In this document: one piece after another, positions 1 through 9,460 of the stretch
Layout: every line of letters begins with the position of its first letter
How positions within the stretch are numbered: position 1 is the first letter of the stretch
Source: JBMNCQ01 sp049366715
GTDB taxonomy: Bacteria; Bacillota; Peptococcia; Peptococcales; BICA1-8
Assembly: GCA_049366715.1 (NCBI GenBank)
Contig: JBMNCQ010000010.1
Coordinates: forward strand, 17,021-81,020
Reading direction: 5' to 3'
DNA length: 64,000 bases
The notes under the pieces: model-generated
The model's input: only the letters and a program-made list of their open reading frames with translations
Databases searched by the model: none
What the model was told of the DNA's origin: nothing
Position numbers and translations under genes: made by a program

Positions 1-317
1 TCAGTTTTAGCCTGCCCGGCAGCGCTGTCTAACTGCTGCCAATCGGCTTCCAGCAAGGTTGTACCGGAATGTCCCACTGCCAAAAGGCCAAATTCATCTT
101 CGGCAATTGCCAGGGGATCACTGCCTAAAAATATCTCCCCTTTTTCCAGAGAGAACAAATAATTCCGGCTGCCGGTAGTACCATCTGCCAAAACTTTAGC
201 AATAAAAATTTCTATTTTCCCTTCCTGTACGAACCATAATTTATTCCTGGTCAGAAGCAAAGGTTTGTTGCCTTCCGCTTTGATCGGGATCCGGCTCAAA
301 TAACGAAAAAAACTCAC
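1..317 (-). CDS. NHLM-type bacteriocin ABC transporter, second exporter (N-terminal part)
   Basis: This gene runs off the left edge; only the first 105 residues are present. The GTG start at 317 is preceded by AGAGGGG seven bases upstream, and the protein begins MSFFRYLSRIPIK. The visible part has no membrane segment and reads like the cytoplasmic N-terminal region of the second ABC subunit of NHLM export systems (the family described by TIGR03797), which carries a cyclic-nucleotide-binding-like fold before the membrane domain (residues 24-60 include LLLTRNKLWFVQEGKIEIF). It follows the C39-peptidase ABC gene by 24 bp on the same strand, the usual order in this system. The family call rests mainly on context and the shape of the N-terminus; the ATPase domain is outside the window. 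Confidence 0.72.
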   Translation of the reverse strand, partial: MSFFRYLSRIPIKAEGNKPLLLTRNKLWFVQEGKIEIFIAKVLADGTTGSRNYLFSLEKGEIFLGSDPLAIAEDEFGLLAVGHSGTTLLEADWQQLDSAAGQAKT

Positions 318-341
318 GGTTAACCCCTCTTTCCGGCTTAA

Positions 342-2510
342 TTAAGCGCTGATCAGCTGTGCATAAAGCCCGTCCAGATCTTTTAGTTCATTATGGGTAC
401 CCCGCTGCACAATTTTACCCCGCTCCATAACGATAATTTCGTCACAATCCCTAATTGTACTCAACCGGTGGGCAACAATCACACAGGTACAACCCCGCCG
501 GCGGATATTTTCATCCACCAGCTTTTCCGTATGAACATCAAGGGCACTGGTTGCTTCATCTAAGATTAAAATAGAAGGGTTGCCTGCCAGGGCCCGGGCG
601 ATTTCCAGCCGCTGCCTCTGACCGCCGCTGAAATTCGTGCCGCCTTCACTTACTTTATGCTCATAGCCTTTATCCCTGACAGCAATGTCATCATGGATAC
701 AAGCATCTTTGGCAGCCCGGATCATATTGAATTCCGAAATGGTGCTGTCCCACATAGTCAGATTTTCTTTAATTGTCCCGTCAAACATGGTGATATCCTG
801 ATCAACTACTGCCATGGAATTAACAATCACACGACGGGGTAGATTTTCTCTTTTGATCCCGTCGAAAAGTATTTCTCCCGACCAGGGCCGGTAAATTCCT
901 GTGATCAATCTGGCTATTGTGCTTTTGCCGCTGCCCGATCCGCCCACCAAAGCCACCCGGGAGCCGGGTTTAAGGCTCAGATTGAAATTTTCTATTAAGG
1001 GCGGGTCCCAAGGGTTATAGCCAAAGGTCAAATCCTTTATTTCGATATACCCCTCCAGCCTTTTATAAGCAATGTCCGTATCTTCCCCTGCTGCTTCCCG
1101 GCTGATATTTTCATCAATATTATATTTAAATACATCCTCAAGACGGTTAATATCACCTTGTACCTGCTTCATCTTCATACCGATTTGCGTGATGCCGTTG
1201 ACAGGATTCATAAAATTACCCAGCAAACCTTGAAAAGCGATTAAAGAACCTATCGTTAAATTACCGCTGATTATAATCAGTCCCCCGGCAAACAAAACAA
1301 TCACATTGGCAAACTCCGCTAAAAAATCCGGCAGATGATACAAAACATGGGTTGTTTTCCCCAGACGCTGCTGGGCATTAATCTCTTTGGCGTGATATCC
1401 CGACCATTTGGCAAAGAAATCTGATTCTGATCCCGATGCTTTCAAAGTTTCAATAATGTATAATCCGCCTATGGAAAAGCCCATGACTTTACCTTGGTCC
1501 TGCAAAAGCTTTTTATTTAAGGTTTCAATCTTACTGGATGAATAAATCAAATAGGCAATACTCAAAAAAGCCACAAATAAAGAAATAAAGGCCAGCCAAA
1601 CATTGTATTGCAGCATGACAATAAAATAAAATCCTAAGGTCAAGAGCCCTATCGCCGTCTCCCCCAGCTCCCGGGACAGAAAGGCCGCTACCTGATCGTT
1701 GCTTTGCATTCTGTTGGAAATATCTCCCGCCGAACGCTGCTGGAAGAACTCCACCGGCAGTCTGAAAATATGCCAGAAAAATTTACCCGCATTGCTGAGG
1801 GCAATTTTAGTCTCCATTTTTAAAAGATAATGCTGCTGCAGGCCTGTTAAGACTCCTTGCAAAATCACTACCGCCCCCATGCTCCACAGTAATGGTTTCA
1901 GCCACTCATTTTTCCCGCCCAGCAGAATATCATCAATAAAAATTTTATTAAAGGCCGGGACGATCAAACCCGGAATTACCATTAGCAAGCCGATCAAAAC
2001 TAAATAGGTTACCGCCGTCCCGGAACCGGTCAGCCAGTTCCGCAGTGAAGCCGCAAAGCTGGCTTTCCGGCCGCTGGGCTGAAATCCGGGACCCGGCACA
2101 AAGGTTAAAACTACCCCGGTGAAAGCTAAATCAAACTCCTCTTCGGAAATGACCCTGGGCCCGCTGCCGGGATCATTGATATAAACTTTTCCGCCCCCGA
2201 ATCCTTCTAAGACAACAAAATGGTTAAAATTCCAATGGATAATAGCCGGTAAAGGCGTGTTTTTCAACTCTTCCGGCTCTTTGCGGTATCCTTTGGCCGC
2301 AAAGCCGTGGCGGCGTGCTGCCTTTAAAATATTACTGGCCTTGACACCGTCACGGGTTACGCCGCAGTCAACCCTTAACTTCTCCAGGGGCAGGTATTTT
2401 TTATAATAGGCAAAAATCATTGCCAGTGAAGCCGCGCCACATTCCACAGCCTCCATTTGCAATATGGACGGGACTTTTTTTCTATTTTGCTTTTTCTGCA
2501 AAGTTATCAC
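342..2510 (-). CDS. NHLM bacteriocin export ABC transporter with C39 leader peptidase
   Basis: This 722-residue protein is a peptidase-containing ABC transporter that should cut the leader from a ribosomal peptide at the double-Gly type site and export the core across the membrane. An N-terminal C39 peptidase domain (residues 10-140) shows the catalytic Cys24 in QMEAVECGAAS, His97 in NFNHFVV and Asp113 in INDP. A six-helix membrane domain spans about 165-450. The ATPase has Walker A GGSGSGKST near 523, signature FSGGQ near 627 and Walker B ILILDEATSALD near 650. The length and the HlyD and second ABC neighbours match the NHLM system (TIGR03796 class). It lies 19 bp after the HlyD gene, so it is probably co-transcribed. 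All catalytic residues are present, so it should be active. No precursor gene is seen in the window. Confidence 0.93.
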   Translation of the reverse strand: MITLQKKQNRKKVPSILQMEAVECGAASLAMIFAYYKKYLPLEKLRVDCGVTRDGVKASNILKAARRHGFAAKGYRKEPEELKNTPLPAIIHWNFNHFVVLEGFGGGKVYINDPGSGPRVISEEEFDLAFTGVVLTFVPGPGFQPSGRKASFAASLRNWLTGSGTAVTYLVLIGLLMVIPGLIVPAFNKIFIDDILLGGKNEWLKPLLWSMGAVVILQGVLTGLQQHYLLKMETKIALSNAGKFFWHIFRLPVEFFQQRSAGDISNRMQSNDQVAAFLSRELGETAIGLLTLGFYFIVMLQYNVWLAFISLFVAFLSIAYLIYSSSKIETLNKKLLQDQGKVMGFSIGGLYIIETLKASGSESDFFAKWSGYHAKEINAQQRLGKTTHVLYHLPDFLAEFANVIVLFAGGLIIISGNLTIGSLIAFQGLLGNFMNPVNGITQIGMKMKQVQGDINRLEDVFKYNIDENISREAAGEDTDIAYKRLEGYIEIKDLTFGYNPWDPPLIENFNLSLKPGSRVALVGGSGSGKSTIARLITGIYRPWSGEILFDGIKRENLPRRVIVNSMAVVDQDITMFDGTIKENLTMWDSTISEFNMIRAAKDACIHDDIAVRDKGYEHKVSEGGTNFSGGQRQRLEIARALAGNPSILILDEATSALDVHTEKLVDENIRRRGCTCVIVAHRLSTIRDCDEIIVMERGKIVQRGTHNELKDLDGLYAQLISA

Positions 2511-2529
2511 CTCAAAATCTAAAGCGGCC

Positions 2530-3873
2530 TTAAATCGGTAAAAGCCTTTTAATAAAAGGGATCACCATACTGATGGGTCTTTTTGCGCTGACTTTTACTT
2601 CCCCTAAACAGAAGGTACCGCCGTCTATTACAAGAGCCGGCCCGCCTGAGGTCGACCATCTGTACCCGCTGGACGTACCGCTGTCCCGGACCAGCTTTAC
2701 TCTAACCTCAATCGGTGCCCCTTCGCCCGATAATTGACGCACCAGCTCACTATTCCCCAGACTCAGGAGCATTCCCTGGGAGCTGGAGGGATACTCGGAA
2801 ACGGCGACTACATTACCCAGCATAAACCCATGTTCCTCTTTTTTAACTGTCGTAGGAGAGATATTGGCCTCCATCCCGGGCATTATTTTTTTGCCTTGAT
2901 CCACCGGAACATAAACAATAGCTTCCAGAGCGTCCGTCTGCTCCCGTTCCTCGGCAATGGTGCAGACAACCTCGCCTATTTGGACGATATCACCTTTTTT
3001 AACCCGCATTTCCAAGACCCGCCCCGCAGCACTGGCTACAATTTCACTGTTATTGAGCAAATCTCTCTGCATTTTTTGAATGGTGTTTTCCAAATCGATG
3101 ATGGATACCGTAATGGTATCCTTAAGCCATTGTTTTTGCGCATTAAAGCTGGTTTCCGCTTCAATGAGCTGAGACAAAGGTACTTCACTTAAGTTTTGCA
3201 TTTTGTTCGTATAGTTTAATTCGCTTATCGTCAACTGGCTCTCGGCATTATTGAATTCTGTCCTGGAAATCGCACCGTTTTCATAAAGGACCTGGCAGTT
3301 TTGGTAGTTTTCCAAATGATCCTCATATTGAATTTTGGCTTGTTCCAACTCATACTCGGCTTGGGATCTTTGGGTATTGTAATAAGTCCTCTGGGTTTCT
3401 AAAGTAGCCTGGGCAACTTCATAATCCTTATAAAGCTCACCAATTTTCCCGTAAATATTGAAGTTAAGTTTACTGTTATTTAGTTGAAGATTGTCCAGAT
3501 CTATTCCCCGGGCCGCAGCCAGATCTTCTTTTAATTTGTTAATCTCATCAATAAGATCCGGCTGCTCTATCCTGGCTATGACCTGCCCTTTCTCCACATA
3601 ATCCCCGTCAGTGATGCTTACGTCTGTTATTTGACCGTTGGCGTGGTGGGTAACGCCGGTAATGCCGCCGCTGGAGATGATGATCCCGCTCCCCACGGCC
3701 TTATCCGGTATGCTTCCGAATATTCCCCAGATCAGGGTAGCTAAAATCAAAATTCCGACAGCCGTTAAGGCCAGCCAGCCGATAGGGGAGGTTACGATTA
3801 AGCGCTGGTCCAGTTCTTCCGGAGAAGATAAGCGGTCCAGGGATATTTTTCTATAAAGCTTATTATCTGCCAT
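2530..3873 (-). CDS. NHLM bacteriocin system HlyD-family secretion protein
   Basis: This 447-residue membrane fusion protein has one N-terminal transmembrane helix (about residues 32-52), a biotinyl-lipoyl half motif (GDYVEKGQVIARIEQPD), a long coiled coil rich in Glu, Gln and Asn (about 105-275), a second lipoyl half (VKKGDIVQIGEVVCTI) and a C-terminal beta domain. This is the HlyD layout, and the start of the protein (LYRKISLDRLSSPEELDQ) fits the NHLM secretion protein class (TIGR03794). It should join the ABC exporter to the outside of the cell. In a single-membrane Firmicute this means spanning the wall space. The gene sits between the solute-binding lipoprotein and the C39 ABC exporter with short gaps (31 and 19 bp), as one operon. 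Confidence 0.92.
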   Translation of the reverse strand: MADNKLYRKISLDRLSSPEELDQRLIVTSPIGWLALTAVGILILATLIWGIFGSIPDKAVGSGIIISSGGITGVTHHANGQITDVSITDGDYVEKGQVIARIEQPDLIDEINKLKEDLAAARGIDLDNLQLNNSKLNFNIYGKIGELYKDYEVAQATLETQRTYYNTQRSQAEYELEQAKIQYEDHLENYQNCQVLYENGAISRTEFNNAESQLTISELNYTNKMQNLSEVPLSQLIEAETSFNAQKQWLKDTITVSIIDLENTIQKMQRDLLNNSEIVASAAGRVLEMRVKKGDIVQIGEVVCTIAEEREQTDALEAIVYVPVDQGKKIMPGMEANISPTTVKKEEHGFMLGNVVAVSEYPSSSQGMLLSLGNSELVRQLSGEGAPIEVRVKLVRDSGTSSGYRWSTSGGPALVIDGGTFCLGEVKVSAKRPISMVIPFIKRLLPI

Positions 3874-3904
3874 GAACTTATTCCTTCCTTATCATTAATT
3901 AAGT

Positions 3905-5050
3905 TCAATCCATATACTCAAACACACCATGATTAACTGTTTTCTTATAGATCTTTCTTCCTTCGACTTCCCCGTCTTCATTAAAATTCACCTTGCCCAA
4001 AATCGTAGGCAGCGGCGCCATATCATGCAAATAATCAGCTAATACCGCCGGCGAAAAACTCTTAGTCTGCCGCATAGCCTGCACAATGAATTGCAGCGCT
4101 TCGTATCCTTGTATTGCCCAGACATCCGGCTCACCGGCGTATTTCTCCTGATATTTCCGGCGGAAAGATTCCAGCTCGGAATTATACATATTCGGACTAT
4201 AAGTAGTAGTAATCACTACTCCCTCGGCATCGCTCCCCAGTTCCTCAATAAAATTGCCGACATCCAGACCATCGGCTGCGATAATCCCTGCAGTACCGTC
4301 CATTTTCCGCAGCTGCCTGATGAAGTTCGCACCCTCCGGCATATTAAGGGCTAAGAGGACCGCATCAAACTCTAAGGCCTGCCACTTATCATGGGCTGCT
4401 TCGAACTGCTCTGCGGTTGCTAAACCGGATCTGCGGTCAACAACTTTCAGACCCCCGGCCAGGGCCTCTTCCTCAATGGCATCGGCCAAATTGATCCCGT
4501 AAGAGCTTTCTTCGTAATACACAACAACTTGTTTGTATCCCATACTTTTAGCATAATCGGCAATCTCCCGGGCAATTTTTTTATCATTGACAATACTTTG
4601 AAAAATGTATTGGTATCCCTTTTCCGTTAGGCCCGGGTTGGATACCGTAGGTACCATGGTCAGCATACCTGCTTCCTCATAGATATTTGATACCGGTATA
4701 CAGATATCGGAAAACCAGTGGCCGATCACAGCCAGCATCCGGGAATTTTTGCTAAACTCCTGGGCTATATCAACGGCAGCTTTGAAATTCCCCTGGTCAT
4801 CCACGATTTCCAGCTCTACCTTTTTGCCGTTAACTCCTGTTGAGTTGATTTCCTCCAAGGCCAAATCTATCCCGTTTAAAAAGTTGGTATTATTACGGGC
4901 AAATTCCAGAGGCACCGGCACTCCGATCACTACCTGCTCTCCCTGACCGGCATTTTTTTCTCTCTGCAGGGCCAGGTCACCGGCAGAGCATCCCGTTAAC
5001 AACCCCGCTAAAGCCATACATAGCAAAGCGACTTTTATTATTTGTTTCAT
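3905..5050 (-). CDS. Branched-chain amino acid type solute-binding lipoprotein
   Basis: This 381-residue protein is a type I periplasmic-binding-protein fold of the LivJ/Peripla_BP_6 class. It starts MKQIIKVALL and has a lipobox LTGC with Cys21, so it should be lipid-anchored outside the cell. Motifs include VVIGVPVPLEFARNN at the start of lobe 1, IDLALEEINS, and VIGHWFSDICIPVSNIYEE. The ATG at 5050 is chosen over a TTG at 5101 because a GAGG site lies at the right distance and the lipoprotein signal begins there. It has no ABC permease partner. It lies between the sensor-MFS fusion and the NHLM secretion genes, so it may sense or capture a small ligand for that operon. That role is inference. 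Confidence 0.85.
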   Translation of the reverse strand: MKQIIKVALLCMALAGLLTGCSAGDLALQREKNAGQGEQVVIGVPVPLEFARNNTNFLNGIDLALEEINSTGVNGKKVELEIVDDQGNFKAAVDIAQEFSKNSRMLAVIGHWFSDICIPVSNIYEEAGMLTMVPTVSNPGLTEKGYQYIFQSIVNDKKIAREIADYAKSMGYKQVVVYYEESSYGINLADAIEEEALAGGLKVVDRRSGLATAEQFEAAHDKWQALEFDAVLLALNMPEGANFIRQLRKMDGTAGIIAADGLDVGNFIEELGSDAEGVVITTTYSPNMYNSELESFRRKYQEKYAGEPDVWAIQGYEALQFIVQAMRQTKSFSPAVLADYLHDMAPLPTILGKVNFNEDGEVEGRKIYKKTVNHGVFEYMD

Positions 5051-5097
5051 TGTAAAAGACCTCAATTTCCTTAAATATTTACCTGAAAACCGTAATA

Positions 5098-7398
5098 TCA
5101 ACCGGCCGCCCGGGTATCATCAGCAACGCTCCGGTACTTACCGGAAAAAATAAATATCAATAACAGGATGAATACAGCCAGGGAAATCAGCCCCACTCCT
5201 GTTTGCATTCCCAGGGATAACGCCATGCCGTAAATTATCGGTCCTGCCGTCCGGCTCAAATTAACCATCACGCTAAAATAAGCGATTCCCTTGTTGATTT
5301 CGATATTTCTGATTTCTTCTAAATTCAAAAAATAAGTAGTCTGCAAAGAAACACCAAAGCTTTCAGCAATACCCAGACAAATAACCGTTAAAAAAGCTGC
5401 CGCAACAGAGCCCCAAACCGTGAAACCCGCTAAGGCCGCTACTACAATCAGGGTAGCAACAGTCAGCCCGGTGACGGGGTCCAGGTATTTGCCGACAAAC
5501 CTTGTTAAAACAGGTCCCAGGTAAATGATAAAAATCCCGTTCAAAAGAATACCCCTGCTGATATCGCTCTGGGTAAGCCCCTGACTTGCTGAAAACAAAG
5601 GAAAATAATAATCTAAAAATGCCCCGCTGATAAAAAACGGTATAAATACGCATGTTAAAAAAATTATGGTTTTCCGATCGGCTCTAAAAGCCCGGCTTCT
5701 CCCGGCGCGAATATTCCCCGTTGCTTTCGGTTGAATCTCAAATTCAGTCATCAGTCCCTTGACAAAAATTACTGTCATTACTGCTGTGCCCGCTGCTAAA
5801 CAAAATACTGCGGCATATCCGACCCGGTCGGCCAGCATCCCCCCCATTACCGCCCCGCAGTTTAAGCCTGCTAAAGAACCTGCCCCAAATTCAGCAATAG
5901 CAGCACTTCTTTCCGGCAGAGAAACAGCTAAACTTCTGATGGTCATCAGAATATAGCCCAGGCCTAAGCCGGCTACTGCTCTGACCATAATAAACAAGAC
6001 GGCGGAATCACTAAAAGCTGCCAAAAAATTACCCAGCGCCAGAAAAAAGGCACCCCGATAAAATACGGCCCGCCAGCCCTGCCGGCCAATAGACCGCCCG
6101 GCCAGCATTATAGCCGCTACGCCACCCAGCATTTCTGCCGAAAGCGGCAGGCCCAGCACTACATCTTGGGGTAAACCTCCCAGCGGCCGGTAAATATTTT
6201 TCATAACCAAAGGAACAAATGTCAAAGACATACAAGAGCAGATATTAATAAGAAAAGTCAATGATCTGATCAGACCGTGACCGGTCCTGACATCAACTCC
6301 GCTTTCCTGCCGGGGGGAGACTCCGGTCTGATCTCTCGTCATAATGATTACGGCCAGTAAAGTAAGTTCAATCATAAAAAAAACGGAAATAATCAGCACA
6401 GTTAACATGTCCAAGAGAATTTTAAACATTTGCCGGTCTATATAGGCATTGGATATAACGGCAGTAATTTTCCGGCCTTGGACAATGCCCAGGTCTGCAA
6501 TCTGAGGCAAAGTTTCTTCTATGGAATGAAGATACCCCTCAAAACCTTCCAGATTTTGGAGACTAAGCCCCTTGGCATAGACGCTTTCAACATTTTTCGC
6601 TACGGTATTTTCGATGAAAGTTTTACTGGTATAGGCCATATCAAGATAGGCATTTCTGAACAGAAAATAATTAATCCCGCTGTATACAAGCTGGGCTGAG
6701 CCTAGAATACTAATGAATACAAATAAGACCAGCCTTTTGTTGATTAAATTATCCTTAGTAAAAAACTTGACCTGCATAAAAACAAGAGCCAGCACCGCTA
6801 AAGATATCAAGGCAATGGCGATGAGATAGAGCACCAATTGTTTTGTAAAATAGCTGTCCGGATGTAAAAAAACGTCCCGGGGAAAAACCATGACCAGGCT
6901 GGCAATATGATTGGGAGTATTGTCTTCAATTCTGAGAAACAAATATGCCTTTTCTCCCCAAAAACGATAGCTCAGGCTTTCATTAACCGTGCCTTCTGCA
7001 AAGACTGCTGCCTTTAATAATTCCGGGGGGAGCCGCCTTTCCCGGACAAAACCCTGTAAATCATATAAAATATCACCCTCAGGTGAAACAATATTTACCT
7101 GGGTGACCTCGCTGATCACATCAGTCAATTCCTTTAACGTATCGTTCATCCCATAGTAATTGTCGATAGGTTTACCATAAAAAAGGGCATACTCAATTTT
7201 TCGGACCAACTCATTACCGGCAACGGAATAAGTATTGACTAAAGCCTTATTATAATTATCTGCAAAGGTCAGATAGTTTACGAAGCCCGTGAAGGACATA
7301 ATGATGAGCAAAAGACATAAAGCCATAATTAATATTTTCCGGGGTGCTGTTTTTCCATCTGCCTTAACAGCTTCCTGAGCCAAGTGCAACATCTCCAT
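5098..7398 (-). CDS. Sensor-MFS fusion membrane protein
   Basis: This 766-residue protein joins two parts that are normally separate. Residues 1-350 look like a receptor: a helix at about 22-43, an extracellular segment of about 150 residues with a Cache-like stretch (VTQVNIVSPEGDILYDL), two helices near 190-240, a second short extracellular part and another helix near 335-355. A linker rich in charged residues (about 356-375) follows. Residues 376-760 then form a major facilitator transporter with about 12 helices and motifs such as AGRSIGRQGWRAV and MGGMLADRVGYAAVF. No kinase or other output domain is seen. It is the first gene of the operon leading into the NHLM export genes. It could be a ligand-gated transporter or a receptor that uses the MFS body as a partner. 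Confidence 0.82.
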   Translation of the reverse strand: MEMLHLAQEAVKADGKTAPRKILIMALCLLLIIMSFTGFVNYLTFADNYNKALVNTYSVAGNELVRKIEYALFYGKPIDNYYGMNDTLKELTDVISEVTQVNIVSPEGDILYDLQGFVRERRLPPELLKAAVFAEGTVNESLSYRFWGEKAYLFLRIEDNTPNHIASLVMVFPRDVFLHPDSYFTKQLVLYLIAIALISLAVLALVFMQVKFFTKDNLINKRLVLFVFISILGSAQLVYSGINYFLFRNAYLDMAYTSKTFIENTVAKNVESVYAKGLSLQNLEGFEGYLHSIEETLPQIADLGIVQGRKITAVISNAYIDRQMFKILLDMLTVLIISVFFMIELTLLAVIIMTRDQTGVSPRQESGVDVRTGHGLIRSLTFLINICSCMSLTFVPLVMKNIYRPLGGLPQDVVLGLPLSAEMLGGVAAIMLAGRSIGRQGWRAVFYRGAFFLALGNFLAAFSDSAVLFIMVRAVAGLGLGYILMTIRSLAVSLPERSAAIAEFGAGSLAGLNCGAVMGGMLADRVGYAAVFCLAAGTAVMTVIFVKGLMTEFEIQPKATGNIRAGRSRAFRADRKTIIFLTCVFIPFFISGAFLDYYFPLFSASQGLTQSDISRGILLNGIFIIYLGPVLTRFVGKYLDPVTGLTVATLIVVAALAGFTVWGSVAAAFLTVICLGIAESFGVSLQTTYFLNLEEIRNIEINKGIAYFSVMVNLSRTAGPIIYGMALSLGMQTGVGLISLAVFILLLIFIFSGKYRSVADDTRAAG

Positions 7399-7542
7399 CC
7401 CTGTGATTAAGCATTAAATTATTTCTAAGGCAAATATTCGATTTTTTTCGTTTTTTTATTATCTAATATTATAAATTAATTGTTTATTTTTATTTCTTAA
7501 AAAAGATCAAAGAAATTCTAAAGATTTTATAAAGACATAGCA

Positions 7543-7566
7543 AAGAGGTCCTTTGCAGGACCTCTT
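7543..7566 (-). terminator. Stem-loop after the histidine kinase gene
   Basis: A perfect 9-bp stem (AAGAGGTCC / GGACCTCTT) with a 6-base loop lies just after the kinase stop codon. The following tract on the minus strand is only moderately T-rich, so termination strength is uncertain. Confidence 0.55.
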
Positions 7567-7577
7567 AGACAAATTAT

Positions 7578-9314
7578 TTATTGTATTTTTAAGGTAAAGA
7601 AGAACACCGTACCTTGCCCCGGGACACTCTCTGCCCAGATATTCCCCCCATGATACTCTATTATTTCTTTGGCAATAACCAGACCCAGTCCATTACCACC
7701 TGCAAAGATATTCCGGGACTTAGACCCCTTAAAAAACCGTTCAAATATGTACGGCAAATCATCTGCGGAAATACCTTCCCCATTATCCTCTATTTTAAAT
7801 CTCACTTCTGTATCCGAGATTTTTTCCCACCCTAAAATTATTGTTCCGCCCGGAGGTGTATAGCGCAGAGCATTGGTAATTAAATTGCCGAAGACCTGCC
7901 CAATCCTGGCCGAATCAGCCCTTATCAGACAATCACCGCCCGCGGAAGTACCGGCAATTTCCAGCCGGAGGCCTTTATTTCTGACATCCAGTTCATATTC
8001 GGCGAATACTCTGTTCAGCAAATCCCGGACCGGTATCCTTTCTAAGTTAAAATAAATCTGCCTTGCTTCTAACTTAGTCAGATGAAACAGGTCATCAATT
8101 AATTTTTTCAAATCAAGTACTTTATTATAGCTTCTCTGCAGATATTTTTCCTTATCTTTAGGATCGCTTACAATGCCTTCCCGGATTAATTCCAAGTAGC
8201 CGATTATGGAACTGATGGGGGTTCGTAAATCGTGAGAAATATTACTTAAAAGGCGGCTGCGGGATTTTTCCAAGGCAGTTACCTTCTCATAAGATTCTTT
8301 AAGCTCTTTGGTAAAATATCTGATAATGATCATTAAAACGAAAAATGCTAAAACCACCAGTAAACAGTTTGAACCAAACAATTTTTTCTGCGTCAGTAAA
8401 TCTTTCTGAAGCTCTTTATCGTTATAAATAACTTCAATTACATATGAATTCCACCAGTCAATACTGCCGTTATCCTGATAAACTACATAAGGAATATATT
8501 TATAAGTATTGGTATAACCCTCTGTTTCATGTTTTTCGGTGACAATAACCATCTTATTGCCGGAAACGGCCTCTCTCCCGATTAACCTCTTTTTTTCCTG
8601 GGTCTCCCGGTCATCAGTTAAATATACCTGCCGTATTTCCCGCATCCGTCCCCCGTCTTTCCCCAACTTATAAATGAAGATATGATCCACCGATTGGTAT
8701 CCTTCCGTTAGACTTTTTGCAACGTTAATTATGTTAAGGTCATCCAAAGCCGGCAAAATCTCACTGGCATTTACACTGAGTTCTAATAAATACCGGTGAT
8801 CCGGAGTCGGCATGTAACTAAATTTTTTAATTTCATTTGTATTTGCCGACATATCCAGGCGGTCTACGGCAAACTCCCTGCCGTTAAGCCTATTTTTCAG
8901 CAATTGAGCGAATACATCGAATTGCTGAAAGTCAAGACCTAAATCCTCCGGAACAGTTGATTTTCTGACCACTAAACTGCTGTCAATGATATAAACATCA
9001 AAATTATTGAATTCATGTTTTAGCTCATCTAAATTCCAGGTCAGTACATCCGGATTTTGCAGATATTTGGCCAGCATAATTTCCGAATACCGGCGCATCT
9101 GTTCATTTATTCTGTTTTCAGCAAATCTAAATGCTATGTCGGAATACTTGGCCGCACTTAAAATACCATTTTCAATCAGTTCATTTTGTGCATCTTTTTC
9201 ACTTTTAATAATATTAATCGTATTCTGTAAATTATGATAAGAAAGCATAATGACCATAAATAATACCGCAAAAGCTACTCCGATAATTTTATTAATAATA
9301 TTGGATTTACGCAC
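7578..9314 (-). CDS. Membrane sensor histidine kinase
   Basis: This 578-residue kinase has a helix at about residues 10-28, a large extracellular region (about 30-305), a second helix near 310-330, and a cytoplasmic kinase core. The H box reads LLSNISHDLRTP with the phospho-accepting His near residue 361. The ATP-binding part shows an N box (GNLITNALRYTPPGG), a D/F box (IEDNGEGIS, YIFERFFKG) and a G box (GGNGLGLVIAKEI). I chose the GTG at 9314 because AGGG lies eight bases upstream; ATG at 9320 is possible. It is transcribed away from the OmpR-type regulator at 9461, which is its likely partner. The extracellular domain is not one I can name, so the signal is unknown. The nearby bacteriocin export and ABC operons are possible targets. 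Confidence 0.9.
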   Translation of the reverse strand: MRKSNIINKIIGVAFAVLFMVIMLSYHNLQNTINIIKSEKDAQNELIENGILSAAKYSDIAFRFAENRINEQMRRYSEIMLAKYLQNPDVLTWNLDELKHEFNNFDVYIIDSSLVVRKSTVPEDLGLDFQQFDVFAQLLKNRLNGREFAVDRLDMSANTNEIKKFSYMPTPDHRYLLELSVNASEILPALDDLNIINVAKSLTEGYQSVDHIFIYKLGKDGGRMREIRQVYLTDDRETQEKKRLIGREAVSGNKMVIVTEKHETEGYTNTYKYIPYVVYQDNGSIDWWNSYVIEVIYNDKELQKDLLTQKKLFGSNCLLVVLAFFVLMIIIRYFTKELKESYEKVTALEKSRSRLLSNISHDLRTPISSIIGYLELIREGIVSDPKDKEKYLQRSYNKVLDLKKLIDDLFHLTKLEARQIYFNLERIPVRDLLNRVFAEYELDVRNKGLRLEIAGTSAGGDCLIRADSARIGQVFGNLITNALRYTPPGGTIILGWEKISDTEVRFKIEDNGEGISADDLPYIFERFFKGSKSRNIFAGGNGLGLVIAKEIIEYHGGNIWAESVPGQGTVFFFTLKIQ

Positions 9315-9460
9315 ATGCATCACCCTGTTATTATAGCTACTTGCTATTATAGCAAAAAATATCCCCGTTTTTTGATAAATTAATTTATTTAAACAGGATT
9401 AAGTTCATATTTCAGCGAATTATGGTATATCAAGTAATTTATTAGCATGAGGTGTTTTGC
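9315..9460. promoter_or_regulatory. Divergent control region between kinase and response regulator
   Basis: The 146-bp gap must hold promoters for both genes. It has an inverted repeat TTGCT-ATTAT-AGCAA at 9341-9355 and two TATAAT-like hexamers on the minus strand. I could not pair either with a convincing -35 box. Confidence 0.35.
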
